Source: Sepioteuthis lessoniana (lineage: Eukaryota; Mollusca; Cephalopoda; Myopsida; Loliginidae). Taken from it: 64,000 nucleotides of DNA. The translations under genes and the position numbers were made by a program. The first letter of the stretch is position 1, and each line of letters starts with the position of its first letter. The DNA lies in NCBI GenBank assembly GCA_963585895.1, contig OY757917.1:99602274-99666273 (forward strand), in the 5' to 3' direction. Below the pieces are notes generated by a model that was not told the DNA's origin, ran no database searches, and saw only the letters and a program-made list of their open reading frames with translations. Below are positions 1 through 10,020 of this stretch, piece by piece.

Positions 1-950
1 AATATTGAGATCTGCAAGTGGCTGAACAAATCCTTGTCAATAAAGTAGCAATAGAGGATGATCTTATAGTTTCATCCTCTTTCTTTCAACTTATATAATG
101 ACTATTTTAGTGATCAGACCAATTTTTCTCCATTTTTGCAATGAATTAAAAAACCCTTCCAGCTGTTTCACATATAATTGACAAAAATTAAGTTTTGACA
201 TCTACTTGATGCACAAATAAACTATATTGACAGCTATCTGTATTATTTTACAGATAGAAGCTAAACATGCTTTATAGAAAAACATTTCATGGTAATCAAC
301 ACCAAATATTTGAGAATATCCCTTTGCAGCAACATTTACTCAGTATTGATCCTTATCAGTTTTACTTAGTTTAATTGAATAAACTCAAACAACCTCCAAC
401 AGCTCTTCTGTTTCCTGGTAAACAAACCAGCACCTAAGTATCTTTCTCCTTCAAGGCATTCACTATGACTTCCTGTCATTGGTTTGAATCAGTCAAAGTA
501 ATAGCTATCTGATATCTTTTAGTTAGGTCTAGTAAAGAACAATAATAATATAAAATGTATTTTACATCATCATCTATGTCATTACTAACAGTATAATCAT
601 CATGGTATCTAGGCCTATTATGTATCCAATTTGGATATCAATCTATATTGCCCTCCCAACTTCTCAAGACTATTCTCACAATATACATATCTGGCAATCT
701 AAACAACAATTACACCTCCTCTCTATTTACTTTCTCAAAAGGTTCAGTTCTAATATGCTCAGTATTTCTAATAATGATTTTTTTTTTATCAACTGAATTA
801 CTAGTTTCACTGATACCATTCACAATTTCAAAGTTATCAGTGAAGTGCAAACATCTTTTTATATCATTTTCTGTCTGCAAAATAAACAAGTTATGCTAGT
901 CAAATCTCATCAGAGCATATAAAAATACTTTCTTCACTTCTGGAGTCAAG
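1..950 (-). pseudogene. Ty1/copia pol relic: linker and reverse transcriptase start
   Basis: Read on the minus strand, positions 950-630 resemble the copia segment after integrase (KLDSRSEESIF, then LVYFADRK). Positions 620-560 read NRPRYHDDYTVSNDIDDD, the acidic linker before the reverse transcriptase. Positions 430-1 give the start of the reverse transcriptase (fragments AVGGC, GYSQIFGVDYHETF, LYKLKERG). Stops and frameshifts are frequent and the element leaves the window at base 1, so the catalytic aspartate motif is not seen. It is collinear with the integrase at 1,276-1,775 and the gag at 2,350-2,885, so all three belong to one old element. Family assignment rests on remembered copia motif order, not on an alignment. 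Confidence 0.72.
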
Positions 951-984
951 CTTCTATTTATTCTGTATATAAGCTTGATAAAAG

Positions 985-1275
985 GAGGCACTCATGGTGT
1001 AATGGTTATAGCCATAGGTAATGGACATGGTGAACCAAGTCCAAATCCTGGCTGAGATTTTTGCCTTTCAAATTGAACTAAGACCCTTGGGAAAAGTATG
1101 TATCAAACTATTCTCCCTCCAGCTATGGGTACATAGTAGGATAGATTTGCTCTTTAACCTAAGTAAGACAACAGGTCGAAGAGAAGGCAAAATCTAAATT
1201 AAAACCTATTAATTTCTGCTTAAAAATTGACTTTATGTCACACCCTGCTTGCGCAGAAGAGTTAGATATATATTA
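985..1275 (+). mobile_element. tRNA-derived SINE, family 1 (full-length)
   Basis: A tRNA-like head has box A (TGGTGTAATGGTTA at about 995) and a degenerate box B (AGTCCAAATCCTGG near 1,040). It is followed by the family body (ATTCTCCCTCCAGCTATGGG, then AAAAATTGACTTTATGTCACACCCTGC). Internal RNA polymerase III promoters of this kind are the hallmark of tRNA SINEs. It sits exactly between the integrase and the reverse transcriptase linker of the minus-strand copia element, so it inserted into that element. Related copies lie at 14,924, 18,076 and 34,960 (+) and 43,730 and 53,398 (-). Confidence 0.85.
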
Positions 1276-1775
1276 ACCAGATGAATTATCTCAAAAATAT
1301 ACATGTCATCAATATTTGGTTTAATACCAGTGAATGTTTGCAATACTTTCTCCCTAGTTCTGGGAATATAACACCTATTTCTAATATATGTGGCAGCCAT
1401 AATAGCATATATCTACAATATTTTTCATCATTCAGATCAGAGTAATAAACATCTGACCATTTCAACTTTGCTATATTGGTATGGGGAATAAGAAACAGAT
1501 TTTTCATGTTTAATATGGTTATCTATAAAGAATGATTCAAATTTGTTACTCCTGAATTCTGAAGTAGGATCTGTTCGAATACAATACAATCTCAGTCAAA
1601 TATTTGTGGTAGTTTGTAGAACATCACTCTTTTATTTCAGGATATAAATCGTAATTAAACCACAATAATTGTCAACAAGAGTAGGAGTGAATCTTAAGTC
1701 ATCTTTTGCAATTGGGTCACCATGCACTAGTTCTAATATTTAATTCACCCTTTTATCTTGTTATCTATTTCTACA
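1276..1775 (-). pseudogene. Ty1/copia integrase relic
   Basis: On the minus strand this encodes the catalytic core of a copia integrase. It begins VHGDPIAKDDLRFTPTLVDN (first aspartate region), continues CGLITIYILK and then IRTDPTSEFRSNKFESFF (second aspartate and glutamate region). Next come IKHEKSVSYSPYQ and AIMAATYIRNRCYIPRTR, typical of the end of the core. Several stops and at least one frame change break it. The HHCC zinc region upstream (1,775-1,960) is barely recognisable. It is part of the same element as 1-950, from which it is separated only by the SINE. Confidence 0.82.
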
Positions 1776-2349
1776 ATGCATCATTTTTCTTTGTTTAGAA
1801 ATTCCTGTTTTATAGTAATCTTCATGTATTCAAGTACATTCTCAAGTTTAATCACGTTTTTTACGCTATAACAGACAAAAATTTCACCCCTTTTAAAAAA
1901 TTATGAGATATTTTCTGTGATGAAATTGTATTATTGAGAAAGTAAATGTGGTTTTTTCTCTCAGTATTAATTTGGTATCATCAGGACAGCTCAATCAGGA
2001 AAAAAATTGACTCAGTTGTGATAGAAACACTTTTTGTCTGCGTGGTTGCTTGCACAAATAAGATAACTTGTTTAAATGATGGAATATAGAGAGTATCTTT
2101 TAGGATACAAATTTATCTATTTCCTTCTAATTCTGTCAAAGAAATACAAGTATTAAACCCTCTTCAAGGTGATGTTATTTATTATGTTAACATCTACCAA
2201 CTTAATTAAGTGTTTTGGAGGTTAGATTTATACTTGAATATAATAAATTTGGATTTGTCTATCGCAATATATAGTTAAATGGAATCAACCAATGTACCAT
2301 CAACAAAGAGTATTAGTTCCAACCATGAAAGAAAAAAAGAATACTCATT

Positions 2350-2885
2350 TTTATAGCTTCTTCAAAAATTTTGAGCGCTAACTTAAATTATTAGGTTCAC
2401 TTCTTTTTGAGTGATAACAGTGGTAAATGACTTACATTCAAATAAGAGCCCCTTCAAGAGCATTTCTATTAACAAGCTATAATTTCTATTTTATTCCAAT
2501 CATTTTAAAGAGGTGATAGCTTTCTTAATTCTTATGATGTCATCAGTAAAATTAATTCCATATAAATAGAAATAATTTTGGTTTTCCTTTTGATACATTA
2601 TCTTCTCTCAGGATTTCTAATACCATTCTACCAAGATTTTTTATGTTGCCAGTGACTTTAAGAAAAAGCCTTTGTTATCCAGACACTGAGCAAGATAAAT
2701 GACGGTTTCTGCATTTTTCTCTGTATAATTTTCATCAATATTACAATTTAAAATAAATTCAGTTTTCACGTCTCATATATCTAAAGAATTTCATTTATTA
2801 TTTGTAATTGTTTTTGTCACTACTGAATAATAAGTACAATCCTGGCCCATAACCTGTTAAGGTTTGTGACATGATGGTAGACAAA
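2350..2885 (-). pseudogene. Ty1/copia gag relic
   Basis: Minus-strand fragments resemble copia gag proteins. ENYTEKNAETVIYLAQCLD is followed by GRMVLEILREDNVSKGKPKL, then by a damaged helical stretch that ends near RSEPNNLS and FLKKL. The order and spacing match the UBN2-like gag of copia elements, which coats the element's RNA. Many stops are present. The zinc knuckle and protease expected between here and 1,960 are not recognisable. No left LTR could be picked out beyond 2,885. Moderate confidence because gag is poorly conserved. Confidence 0.55.
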
Positions 2886-3648
2886 GTAATGATTTTACGT
2901 AAAAATAAACATTTCTGCAAATTTTGTCAACAGAGTATAGTTGCAGAAATAATAACAATAATATTATCTGCAGCAGCTCTCAAGAGTAGTTGCTATTCAC
3001 AACAAAAATTGGCCTGTGTCTATACATTCAGTCCATTTTTACAGCCAAATACATTTTCTAGAAAGTAGCAGTGAATATTTAACATAATCTGTACATCATA
3101 CTATCTATAAATATTTTGCTGGAAACAGGCAATCACATATACAGTTTATTTAACAGGCAGGAAATTACAGTGCTTGTCATTCTGGTACATAGAGTTTGTT
3201 TTTTTTTGTTTTCTTTATAGTCAGTGATACACTCTCGAACAGGACAAGTAAACTAGTAAACAACATGTATCTTTTTGTAGACTAGAGTTGGAAAGAATTA
3301 TTTCTAGTAAGGTTGGAGATTTTTAAAAATTTGATTGTAAACAATGAATATTTGGTGTTTACTGAAATCAGCGAGAGATTGATATTGACAAAAATGATCT
3401 TGTCAGCTTTGTAGGTTTTTTTTTTTAGAAGTCAGGATGAATATGGTGATGGTAAAACTGAAACATTTACTATTTTGATGAGCCATGTAGCAATTATTAT
3501 TTTTTCCAATTGTCTTTAGTTGAATTTATTAATCAACCATAAGGTAAGAGAATCCATTGTTAATCAGGATTTGTTTAATATTTTTAGTGAATTACACACA
3601 CACACACACACATATGTATTTACCAAACCTCTTGATATAAATAGATTT
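2886..3648. other. No gene seen
   Basis: AT-rich sequence with short poly-T runs and a small (CA)n tract at 3,594-3,611. No convincing coding or repeat structure was recognised. Confidence 0.5.
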
Positions 3649-4040
3649 TGGTTTGGTTTTATGGCATATCAACCATTGTAGGTTATTTAATGGCAAATCT
3701 ATTTTTATACATATAAACAGTTCTATTTCAAACAATTCAGTTGAGCATAAATACACAGTTTAAAATGTCAAAAACAGTGCTATTTTAAACAATTCAGTTT
3801 AATACACAGTTTAGTTCTGTTTGACTCATAGATAGGACCCAATCAAGTGCTACCACTCCGGGCCAGAGTGGAGCTGAGAGTGATGGTAATAAAGAAGTAC
3901 TCTGCATTCTCCAAAGCTCCGGCATTACTGGAGCCTTACCATCAGATTGTTTAGCGTCATATCTAGGATACTCGTTTGGGGAGTCATATCCCTCTGCAAA
4001 GATGCAGTCAGTGTATTCTGCAGCCCCAGCCAACTGGGTC
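3649..4040 (-). repeat. R1 interspersed repeat copy
   Basis: R1 is my name for a family repeated throughout this window. On the plus strand the copy starts with GTTTGGTTTTATGGCATATC, followed by GTAGGTTATTTAATGGCAAATC. It ends with a GC-richer block that includes CTCCAAAGCTCC, a run of CTCTGCAAAGATGCAG and CAGCCCCAGCCAACTGGG. The SINE at 58,482 carries the reverse complement of the head as its 3' tail, so I infer that R1 reads on the minus strand here. It has no protein-coding capacity. Confidence 0.75.
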
Positions 4041-4307
4041 AGACATAAATAGGATGAAACACAAAGTCAATTTTTGAATTCAAAGTTTTCTTTTTCCAAG
4101 AAAGGCTGCCATATCAAGATTAAAAAGCCCAGTTTTTCTTACTATTTACTGATAGCTGGAAGGAGAATAGTTGGATTTATACCTTTCCCTGTGTACTAAA
4201 CTGAATTATTTAAAATAGCACTGTTTTTGACATTTTAAACTGTGTACTTATGCTCAACTGAATTGTTTGAAATAGAACTGTTTATATGTATAAAAATAGA
4301 TTTGCGA
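3689..4307. repeat. Inverted repeat of about 112 bp arms
   Basis: Bases 3,689-3,801 and the reverse complement of 4,195-4,307 are almost identical. Both contain TATTTTTATACATATAAACA, then CAATTCAGTTGAGCATAA and ATGTCAAAAACAGTGC. The arms are R1-derived central sequence. The right arm lies inside a minus-strand SINE and splits it. Confidence 0.85.
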
Positions 4308-4385
4308 TTATATGAAATGCCAACAGCCTCATCCAGGATTTGAACTTAGTTCACCATCTCTATTTTCTACAATGATAACCCACAC
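4041..4385 (-). mobile_element. SINE family 1 copy, interrupted
   Basis: Bases 4,041-4,192 carry the family body in reverse (TCAATTTTTGAATTCAAAG, AGCTGGAAGGAGAATAGTTG, ATACCTTTCCC). Bases 4,311-4,385 carry the tRNA-like head in reverse (CATCCAGGATTTGAACTTAG is box B). The 120 bases between are the R1-like right arm of the inverted repeat, so the SINE is older than that insertion or rearrangement. Confidence 0.72.
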
Positions 4386-4397
4386 AAACTCACACAT

Positions 4398-4413
4398 ACA
4401 CACACACACCCAT

Positions 4414-4448
<35 letters not shown>

Positions 4449-4595
4449 CAAGAAAATGCTTAAAATTTATCAGCACATACAAGAGGAGAATAATCTAGAA
4501 TAATAAAATTTACATGGTATTTCACTTATTCATCTCAAAATTCAGCATATTGTTTTTCAAGTTTCCTAAAAATTTCAATGACAATTTTAAGAAAA

Positions 4596-4643
<48 letters not shown>

Positions 4644-4679
4644 CCTTTCTTGGTTGGATGAAGGACTTTTAAACTTACC

Positions 4680-4728
<49 letters not shown>

Positions 4729-4745
4729 TTGTCTGTGTGTGTACA
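4398..4745. repeat. (CA)n and (TA)n microsatellite cluster
   Basis: Contains (CA)n around 4,398-4,428, then (TA)n at 4,429-4,448, 4,604-4,642 and 4,684-4,722, ending in a TGTGTG stretch. The long tyrosine-isoleucine reading frames here are translations of the repeat, not genes. Confidence 0.95.
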
Positions 4746-4836
4746 CATACGCTCACAATCACAGTGACATTACTTATTTTAAGAACAAAAACCACATTGG
4801 CTTAAAAATCCATACCATTTTATATATCTTCTTAAC

Positions 4837-5010
4837 CAGTGTTTCTCAAACTGCTTAATGTGACCTACTGAGAGGATATTTTTTTTATGTGCTACAGAAT
4901 GGTACCATATTTGTGCTATAAAATTTGATTTATGATCAAGTTCTAAGAATTTCTGTCTGTTGTATTGTATCACAGCAGGGAAAAAGAATATTAAATACAG
5001 AAAGATTTTC
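4837..5010. repeat. Possible hAT-type MITE end
   Basis: Bases 4,837-4,853 read CAGTGTTTCTCAAACTG, followed by TTAATGTGACCTACTGAGAG. That resembles the terminal inverted repeats of hAT transposons and their MITEs. A matching right end was not found, so this is a weak call. Confidence 0.3.
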
Positions 5011-5869
5011 ATTTTTACATTGCAGAAACTGTAACTGAAACCTTTACATTACATGTTATATTGAAATTGGAAACTCTATGTACCAACAATCAATGACTTG
5101 TATATCAGCTCTTTGAGTAGTGGTGCTCTTAACCAAAGAGATTAGAGCATATTTTTATTCTTTCATATGCATTTTAAGAAATGATTTTGATGAATTGATA
5201 CAATATCAACTTATCAAATCAAACCTTTTAAAAACATTCCAATTATCTGCTATTTTTATCCAATAACAAATATGCATTAATGAATGAAAGAACAAACACT
5301 AATAACAAGTAAGGTGACCAAAATGTTGTAATACACCATCACATTTACAAGGAACTGATACATTAAAATTTCTTACTTCTTCCAACAGAAACTCTTTCAT
5401 TAACATTTTACCATATTGTAGAAATCATTCACATTTGTGGACTTATTTGATCTTCTTGCCATAATTTCTCAATGGAATTGAGATACTGTGATTGGCCAGT
5501 CACCGCTGCCACTCAATATTATAGTCTTCTATGTATTATCTGATTAGAAGGAAGGTAATTGTCAGCAATATATAATTGTATTAGTGATCAATAGATATAA
5601 TGTTGTATTTATAATTACTTGACTAGTTATCAATTTTTTAGGTGATTATACAAAAAACACCATGATCGATTTTATGATTTTGGATTTGGCTTTATTTAAT
5701 TAATTCAACCAACTTTTTATGGATTATTTAATACCAAAATTTGATTCGTTTGTAAATGTTTGATTATTACCATAACTATTTATATTTTCAATGTTATATT
5801 AAATCACACTTTTTTATTTGTCTATAATAATCATTTTTTGCACAGTTATACAATATCAGGTATTCCTAT
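5011..5869. other. No gene seen
   Basis: AT-rich non-coding sequence. No repeat family, RNA gene or splice-bounded coding segment was recognised. Confidence 0.5.
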
Positions 5870-6062
5870 CTAAAGGAAATGGATATGATGATGACTACAA
5901 ATCCTTGATGAAACTGTATTTTACTTTCATACTACTGCTTTTGTGAAAGGTATGGATCCATCTACTCCTACAAGCTAAGGGTAAATAGTAGAGTAGACCA
6001 GGCTCTTTAACCTTGGTATAACAACCAGTCAAGGAGAATGAAAACTTTGAATTCAAACACAA
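5870..6062 (+). mobile_element. SINE family 1, degraded copy
   Basis: Begins within the tRNA-like head (AAAGGAAATGGATATG, then CAAATCCTTGATGAAACTG at the box B position). It continues into the body (GTGAAAGGTATGGATCC, AAGCTAAGGGTAAATAGTAG, GTAGACCAGGCTCTTTAACC) and fades after TTTGAATTCAAAC. Box A is missing. Confidence 0.7.
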
Positions 6063-6157
6063 ATGTGGCTGGGGACCACATTCGGACACCAAACCCCAAC
6101 AAACTCTACATGTGAATTAGTGTCAGGAGCCAGCTTAAGCTACATCAGGTAAATGTC

Positions 6158-6162
<5 letters not shown>

Positions 6163-6189
<27 letters not shown>
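6163..6189. repeat. (GA)n microsatellite
   Basis: A pure GA dinucleotide run of about 27 bases. Confidence 0.95.
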
Positions 6190-6194
<5 letters not shown>

Positions 6195-6224
6195 TCACGT
6201 AAATATTCCTATTTAATAATAAAC

Positions 6225-6500
6225 ATTTGTTTGCACACACTTATGTTTTTGCATATTCCTATCCACCACTAATAGTTTTCAAAAGGAACTAACATCTATA
6301 TATGGGACCCTAAAAGGTACTACTACTTCAGCTCAGAATGGACCTGAAAGTAATAGTAGTGTAGAGGTAATCTACATTTTCCAGAGATCTAGAACTGGAA
6401 CTTTATCACAAGATTCAGCTTAATATCATACTCAAGATAGCTTTTTCTAGAAGGAGAGGAGATGTGCAGCCAACATATTCTAAGCTCTACTGACAAGGTG
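6225..6500 (-). repeat. R1 copy, partial
   Basis: The plus strand carries one central monomer (GCATATTCCTATCCACCACT) and then the GC-richer R1 block in diverged form (GGGACCCTAAAAGGTACTAC, TTCCAGAGATCTAGAACTGG). The GGTTTTATGGCATATC head is absent. Orientation is inferred as for the other R1 copies. Confidence 0.65.
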
Positions 6501-6810
6501 TATGATTTGGGGTATATGGTAGTCTGAGCTTATTAGATATTTTTAGTTAAGACTTACAGTACATAAATCATTTTATTCAATACAATGGACCAGCACTTTT
6601 TCAGACTTAAAACCCCAAATAATGAAACTTCTTGTCTGTGTAACTGTTGCTATAATATGGATTAAGTGATATTTTTCAGTTATCTTTCTTCTAATGTAAT
6701 CATAACCATCAATCCAAAATCTGTTAAATTTTGATCACTCAATATGTATCCCATTAGATCATTACTTTAAGGAACTTTTTAGGGACTCAAGGGAATTGTA
6801 TATTTCATTT

Positions 6811-7322
6811 ACCTAATCTATCATCATCATCATCATCATATCGCGCTGGTAGCACAGATATCCCTGACCCTCTCTTGCCACTCCTCCCTATCGTTCATCG
6901 CCCCAGGTAGGTCTTCAGGACAACATCCTGTATCCTCACATAGCTGCTGAATGTACGTTCGAGCTGGTCGTCCTGCTTTTGCGCAGCCATGTGTGGGGAT
7001 CCATAAGAGTACATCTCTTATGAGTTCATCTCTGCTTCTCCAGCAGTGTCCTGCATGTCTGGTTCGTCTAACTTGAATAGTTTTCGTGATAGGGGGCAGG
7101 TGGCCGTACAGTTGGTGTCTTGTGGGGTGTTGCTGCCAGGACTTGTTCAGGATTGCACGCAGCATTCTTGTGTAATTGCCATCTAGCTTTTTCTCCAGTC
7201 GTTTTGTTAGCGTCCATGTAGTGCATCCATATATATCTCCATATAGCAGTATCGATGTGACCGCTGCCTGGAAGAAACTGTGTTTCATTTTATCGGTTAG
7301 GTCTGATTTCCACCTAATCTAT
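6811..7322 (-). mobile_element. 5'-truncated RTE-type LINE with target-site duplication
   Basis: The element body is 6,822-7,311, flanked by the direct repeat ACCTAATCTAT at 6,811-6,821 and 7,312-7,322. A perfect 11-base duplication is what target-primed reverse transcription leaves behind. Base 7,311 corresponds to 34,160 of the full copy, so only the last part of the ORF was inserted. The element ends on the minus strand in an (ATG)n run, matching the (TGA)n end of the full copy at 34,621. The near-identity to 34,160-34,635 points to a recent insertion. Confidence 0.93.
6836..7288 (-). pseudogene. C-terminal fragment of RTE reverse transcriptase ORF
   Basis: An open stretch of 150 codons matches the last ~140 residues of the 1,009-residue protein at 31,594-34,623 (starting around SFFQAAVTSILLYG and ending near REEWQERVRDI). 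It holds only the region after the reverse transcriptase palm, including RRTRHAGHCWRSRDELIRDV, so it has no catalytic site. One in-frame insertion of 9 bases near 7,232 adds the residues GDI next to YG. A few substitutions are present (cysteine for arginine at HGCAKAG, glycine for arginine at LPGAM). As a 5'-truncated insertion it is not expected to make a functional protein. Confidence 0.9.
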
Positions 7323-7972
7323 AAGGAAAGTTTATTTCTTTACTCTAGTTGAAATACAATGCCATCAACAAAAAAAAAAATATATAAGGCCTTTTTTGCT
7401 TTTCTTCTATATCAATCAGTAATCATTTTTGAGTCACCAATCACACATCAATAAAAATTACAATAAAATTTCCATCTGAGGAATCTTGGACATAGTTATT
7501 TTTACAATATTTATGCCATACTTAAAAAAGTTTCAGTGTTTGCATCAGACTTAAGAACATCTTGGCTTTATATCCTTTTTTAGGGGTGTGGGGACAATAT
7601 GTCCCATGAAGTTAAGATGACAATCGCACCTTTGAAGCCATATTTTTTACTTTACATAACTAATCTGTCTTTTTGGATTTTTTAAAGCAATTATTTTCTA
7701 ATCAGTTATGATTAAGCTTGGATCAGTGCATCTGAAAAAAAGTGGGCAGATATTAGCTAAGTGGAGCTACCATTGACATTTGTCAAAGTAAATTTGCACC
7801 ACACTGGTAAAAGTTTGAAATATGGGTGGTATTTCTGTCCCACCCTGTATATATGTATATACAGAAAAGAGACAAACAGACAGAAGACAAGTTAAGAGGA
7901 GAGAGAGAGAGAGAGAGATTACTGAGGTATACATAGCTTGGTAAATAAGAAAGTTTTATCTTGAACTGTTGA
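7323..7972. other. No gene seen
   Basis: AT-rich sequence with a poly-A tract near 7,370 and a short (GA)n run near 7,900. Nothing else was recognised. Confidence 0.5.
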
Positions 7973-7974
7973 GT

Positions 7975-8110
7975 GGCACCCTGCATAGTCTAATGATTAC
8001 CTAACAAAGTTCATGAGCCTTTCCTAGTAAGTTTGATTCTCACTAGGTGCCCTATATATCTAGCCTTATAATAAACTAGCCTTCCATCACTAAAACCATT
8101 CAAATAAGAT
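7975..8110 (+). mobile_element. tRNA-derived SINE, family 2
   Basis: A tRNA-like head runs from GGCACCCTGCATAGTC, with box A-like TAGTCTAATGATTACC, to a box B-like AGTTTGATTCTCACTAGGTG. It differs from family 1 and resembles the copies at 15,690-15,803 (-) and 46,120-46,225 (+). The end of the body is not clear. Confidence 0.6.
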
Positions 8111-8772
8111 GAAAAAGACATGCACAACACTACTGGAAAAGCTAGGATGAACTCCTAAGTGATGTTCTTAAATGGACCCCTACACATAGATGTCCCATTG
8201 TTAGCCATATACAAGAACTTACCACACAGGATATAATCTAGAATACCTGCTGGGAGGGACAGATGGAGAGAAAGATTTGGGGAAATCTATGCTAGCAGCA
8301 CAACTTGATGATGAATTTCTAATCACTTATTAAAAGTTGATAAATGTAGCATTCTGTTTATGTGATGGTTTTTCTTGGTTGTTCAATTCTCATTCTATAG
8401 TAAACAGTTTTGTTATAAATATTCATGGCATCATAAACAGCACTTTTAAGACATCCAACCTCAGAAGCCATTACTCAATAAAACCACTTGAACTACTTAT
8501 ATAGATACATAATCTTCCTGTTAGTTTTTAGTGAAAAACCATGTTTTCCCATGATGATTATCTTACTTCGAATGGAAAAAGTTCATTCCAGTGATACTTT
8601 TAAACTATTCAAAATTGATATAACAGAATATTATTGACATAATTTTAATATTATATCTTAATCATTCTTCCCAAAACAAATGATTATTTAAAGGGCATAA
8701 CATATTTTTTTTAATCTTCATGTTGCAGTCTAAGAATTACAGAGAAGAAAATAATTATTTCAAAGTTGATTA

Positions 8773-9257
8773 GTTGGTTTTATGGCATGTTAATACATGT
8801 TGGATTATTTTATGCTGAACTCATTTTTTTTTTTTGTAAACGATTATATTGTTTCAGTTAACTAAAGATAATAATGATATAGCTTCAAGTAATTAATATG
8901 AATAGAAATAATTTAACACACAATTATATGATTTCAAGTGACTTGTCCTATTTGATAATAATCATTTGTTTGCATGGTTATATGTTTTCAAGTATTATTA
9001 TACAATACAAATAATTTTCCCAGTTATATAGTTTGCAGTATTTCTATTCAATAATACTTTTTGAACAGATCTCTACAGTTATTGCTACTCTGGATCAGAG
9101 AGGATCTGGGAGTTATGACAATGAAGGAGTGACACCACACTCTCCAAAGTTTCAAAACTGGAGCCTCATCAATGGATGTAATTTTGTATCTTTATGGAGT
9201 GGAGTTACCCCTCGGTAGGAGGGACAGTCAGTATATTCTAAACCCTACCTACAAGAT
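8773..9257 (-). repeat. R1 copy with central monomers
   Basis: The head GTTGGTTTTATGGCATG is followed by several ~45-55-base monomers of the type CACACAATTATATGATTTCAAG up to about 9,055. The R1 end block follows (CTGGATCAGAGAGGATCTGG, CACACTCTCCAAAG). Complete in layout but diverged. Confidence 0.72.
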
Positions 9258-9515
9258 GTTATTTTAATGTTAGTGTCCCTTAATTAATGTATATGCTAAA
9301 GCAACTTAATCAGATGATAGGTAAAACAAACAGACAATAGATTAATATTGCAACCATGAGTTCATGACAATGTGTGCTTACATGCTTATCTTGTTATCTA
9401 TTGTTTGAGAGTTTGATTTTCAAAGGGTTTTCTAAAACGTTAACATCTTTTACAAAATAAACAGTGTATATATTTAGCTGTTTGGAAGTAAATAATGGAA
9501 AGTAATCTGACAGTA

Positions 9516-9698
9516 AGGAGAAAAATTGAAAAACAAAGTAATCAAAAGTGAAGAATTTATTGTGAAGGAAAATTGACGTTAAACGTTTCGGTTTTAATGA
9601 TCCTGATGAAGGTTCATTAAAACTGAAGCGTTTAACGTTGACTTACCTTCACAATAAATTCTTCACTTTTGATTACTTTGTTTTTCAGTTTTACTCCA
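9516..9698 (+). repeat. Palindrome with hammerhead-like core (Penelope terminal-repeat remnant?)
   Basis: Arms of about 90 bases mirror each other. The left contains AACAAAGTAATCAAAAGTGA and the right is its reverse complement near 9,665-9,685. At the centre the plus strand reads CTGATGA (9,604-9,610), then a stem-loop, then GAAGC (9,624-9,628) and TTTAACGTT. That is the layout of a hammerhead ribozyme core with the expected GAAAC changed to GAAGC. It parallels the terminal repeat organisation of the Penelope element at 11.1-13.7 kb, though the flanking sequence is different. I infer a solo terminal repeat of another Penelope family with a probably inactive ribozyme. Confidence 0.6.
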
Positions 9699-9994
9699 TT
9701 TAGATGTTTGTGTATTTATTCTATCTATTGACTATTTTAAAGAGAGTTAATGGACAATTTTTTTTTCAATATGATACAAACAACTGCACATTATTTTGTT
9801 TTTTTTTGATGTTTTCAACAGGATTCATTCAGAGGCCTTATAAATTGAAAAAAAATCTGTTGTTACAAGAGAATTATATTTTCTAGCTTACTAGCCTCAC
9901 CTGACAAAGGATTAATAAAATTAACTTGGGACAGAAAAGAAAAGATTAATTAGCCTGACTTTATTTTGGTTAATCTTTCTCATTCTTGCAATAA

Positions 9995-10020
9995 AGATTA
10001 ACCCTTTAAAGGGTTAATCT
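9995..10020. repeat. Perfect 26-bp palindrome
   Basis: AGATTAACCCTTT and its reverse complement meet with no spacer. It could form a short cruciform or be a dimeric protein site. No function is claimed. Confidence 0.9.
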
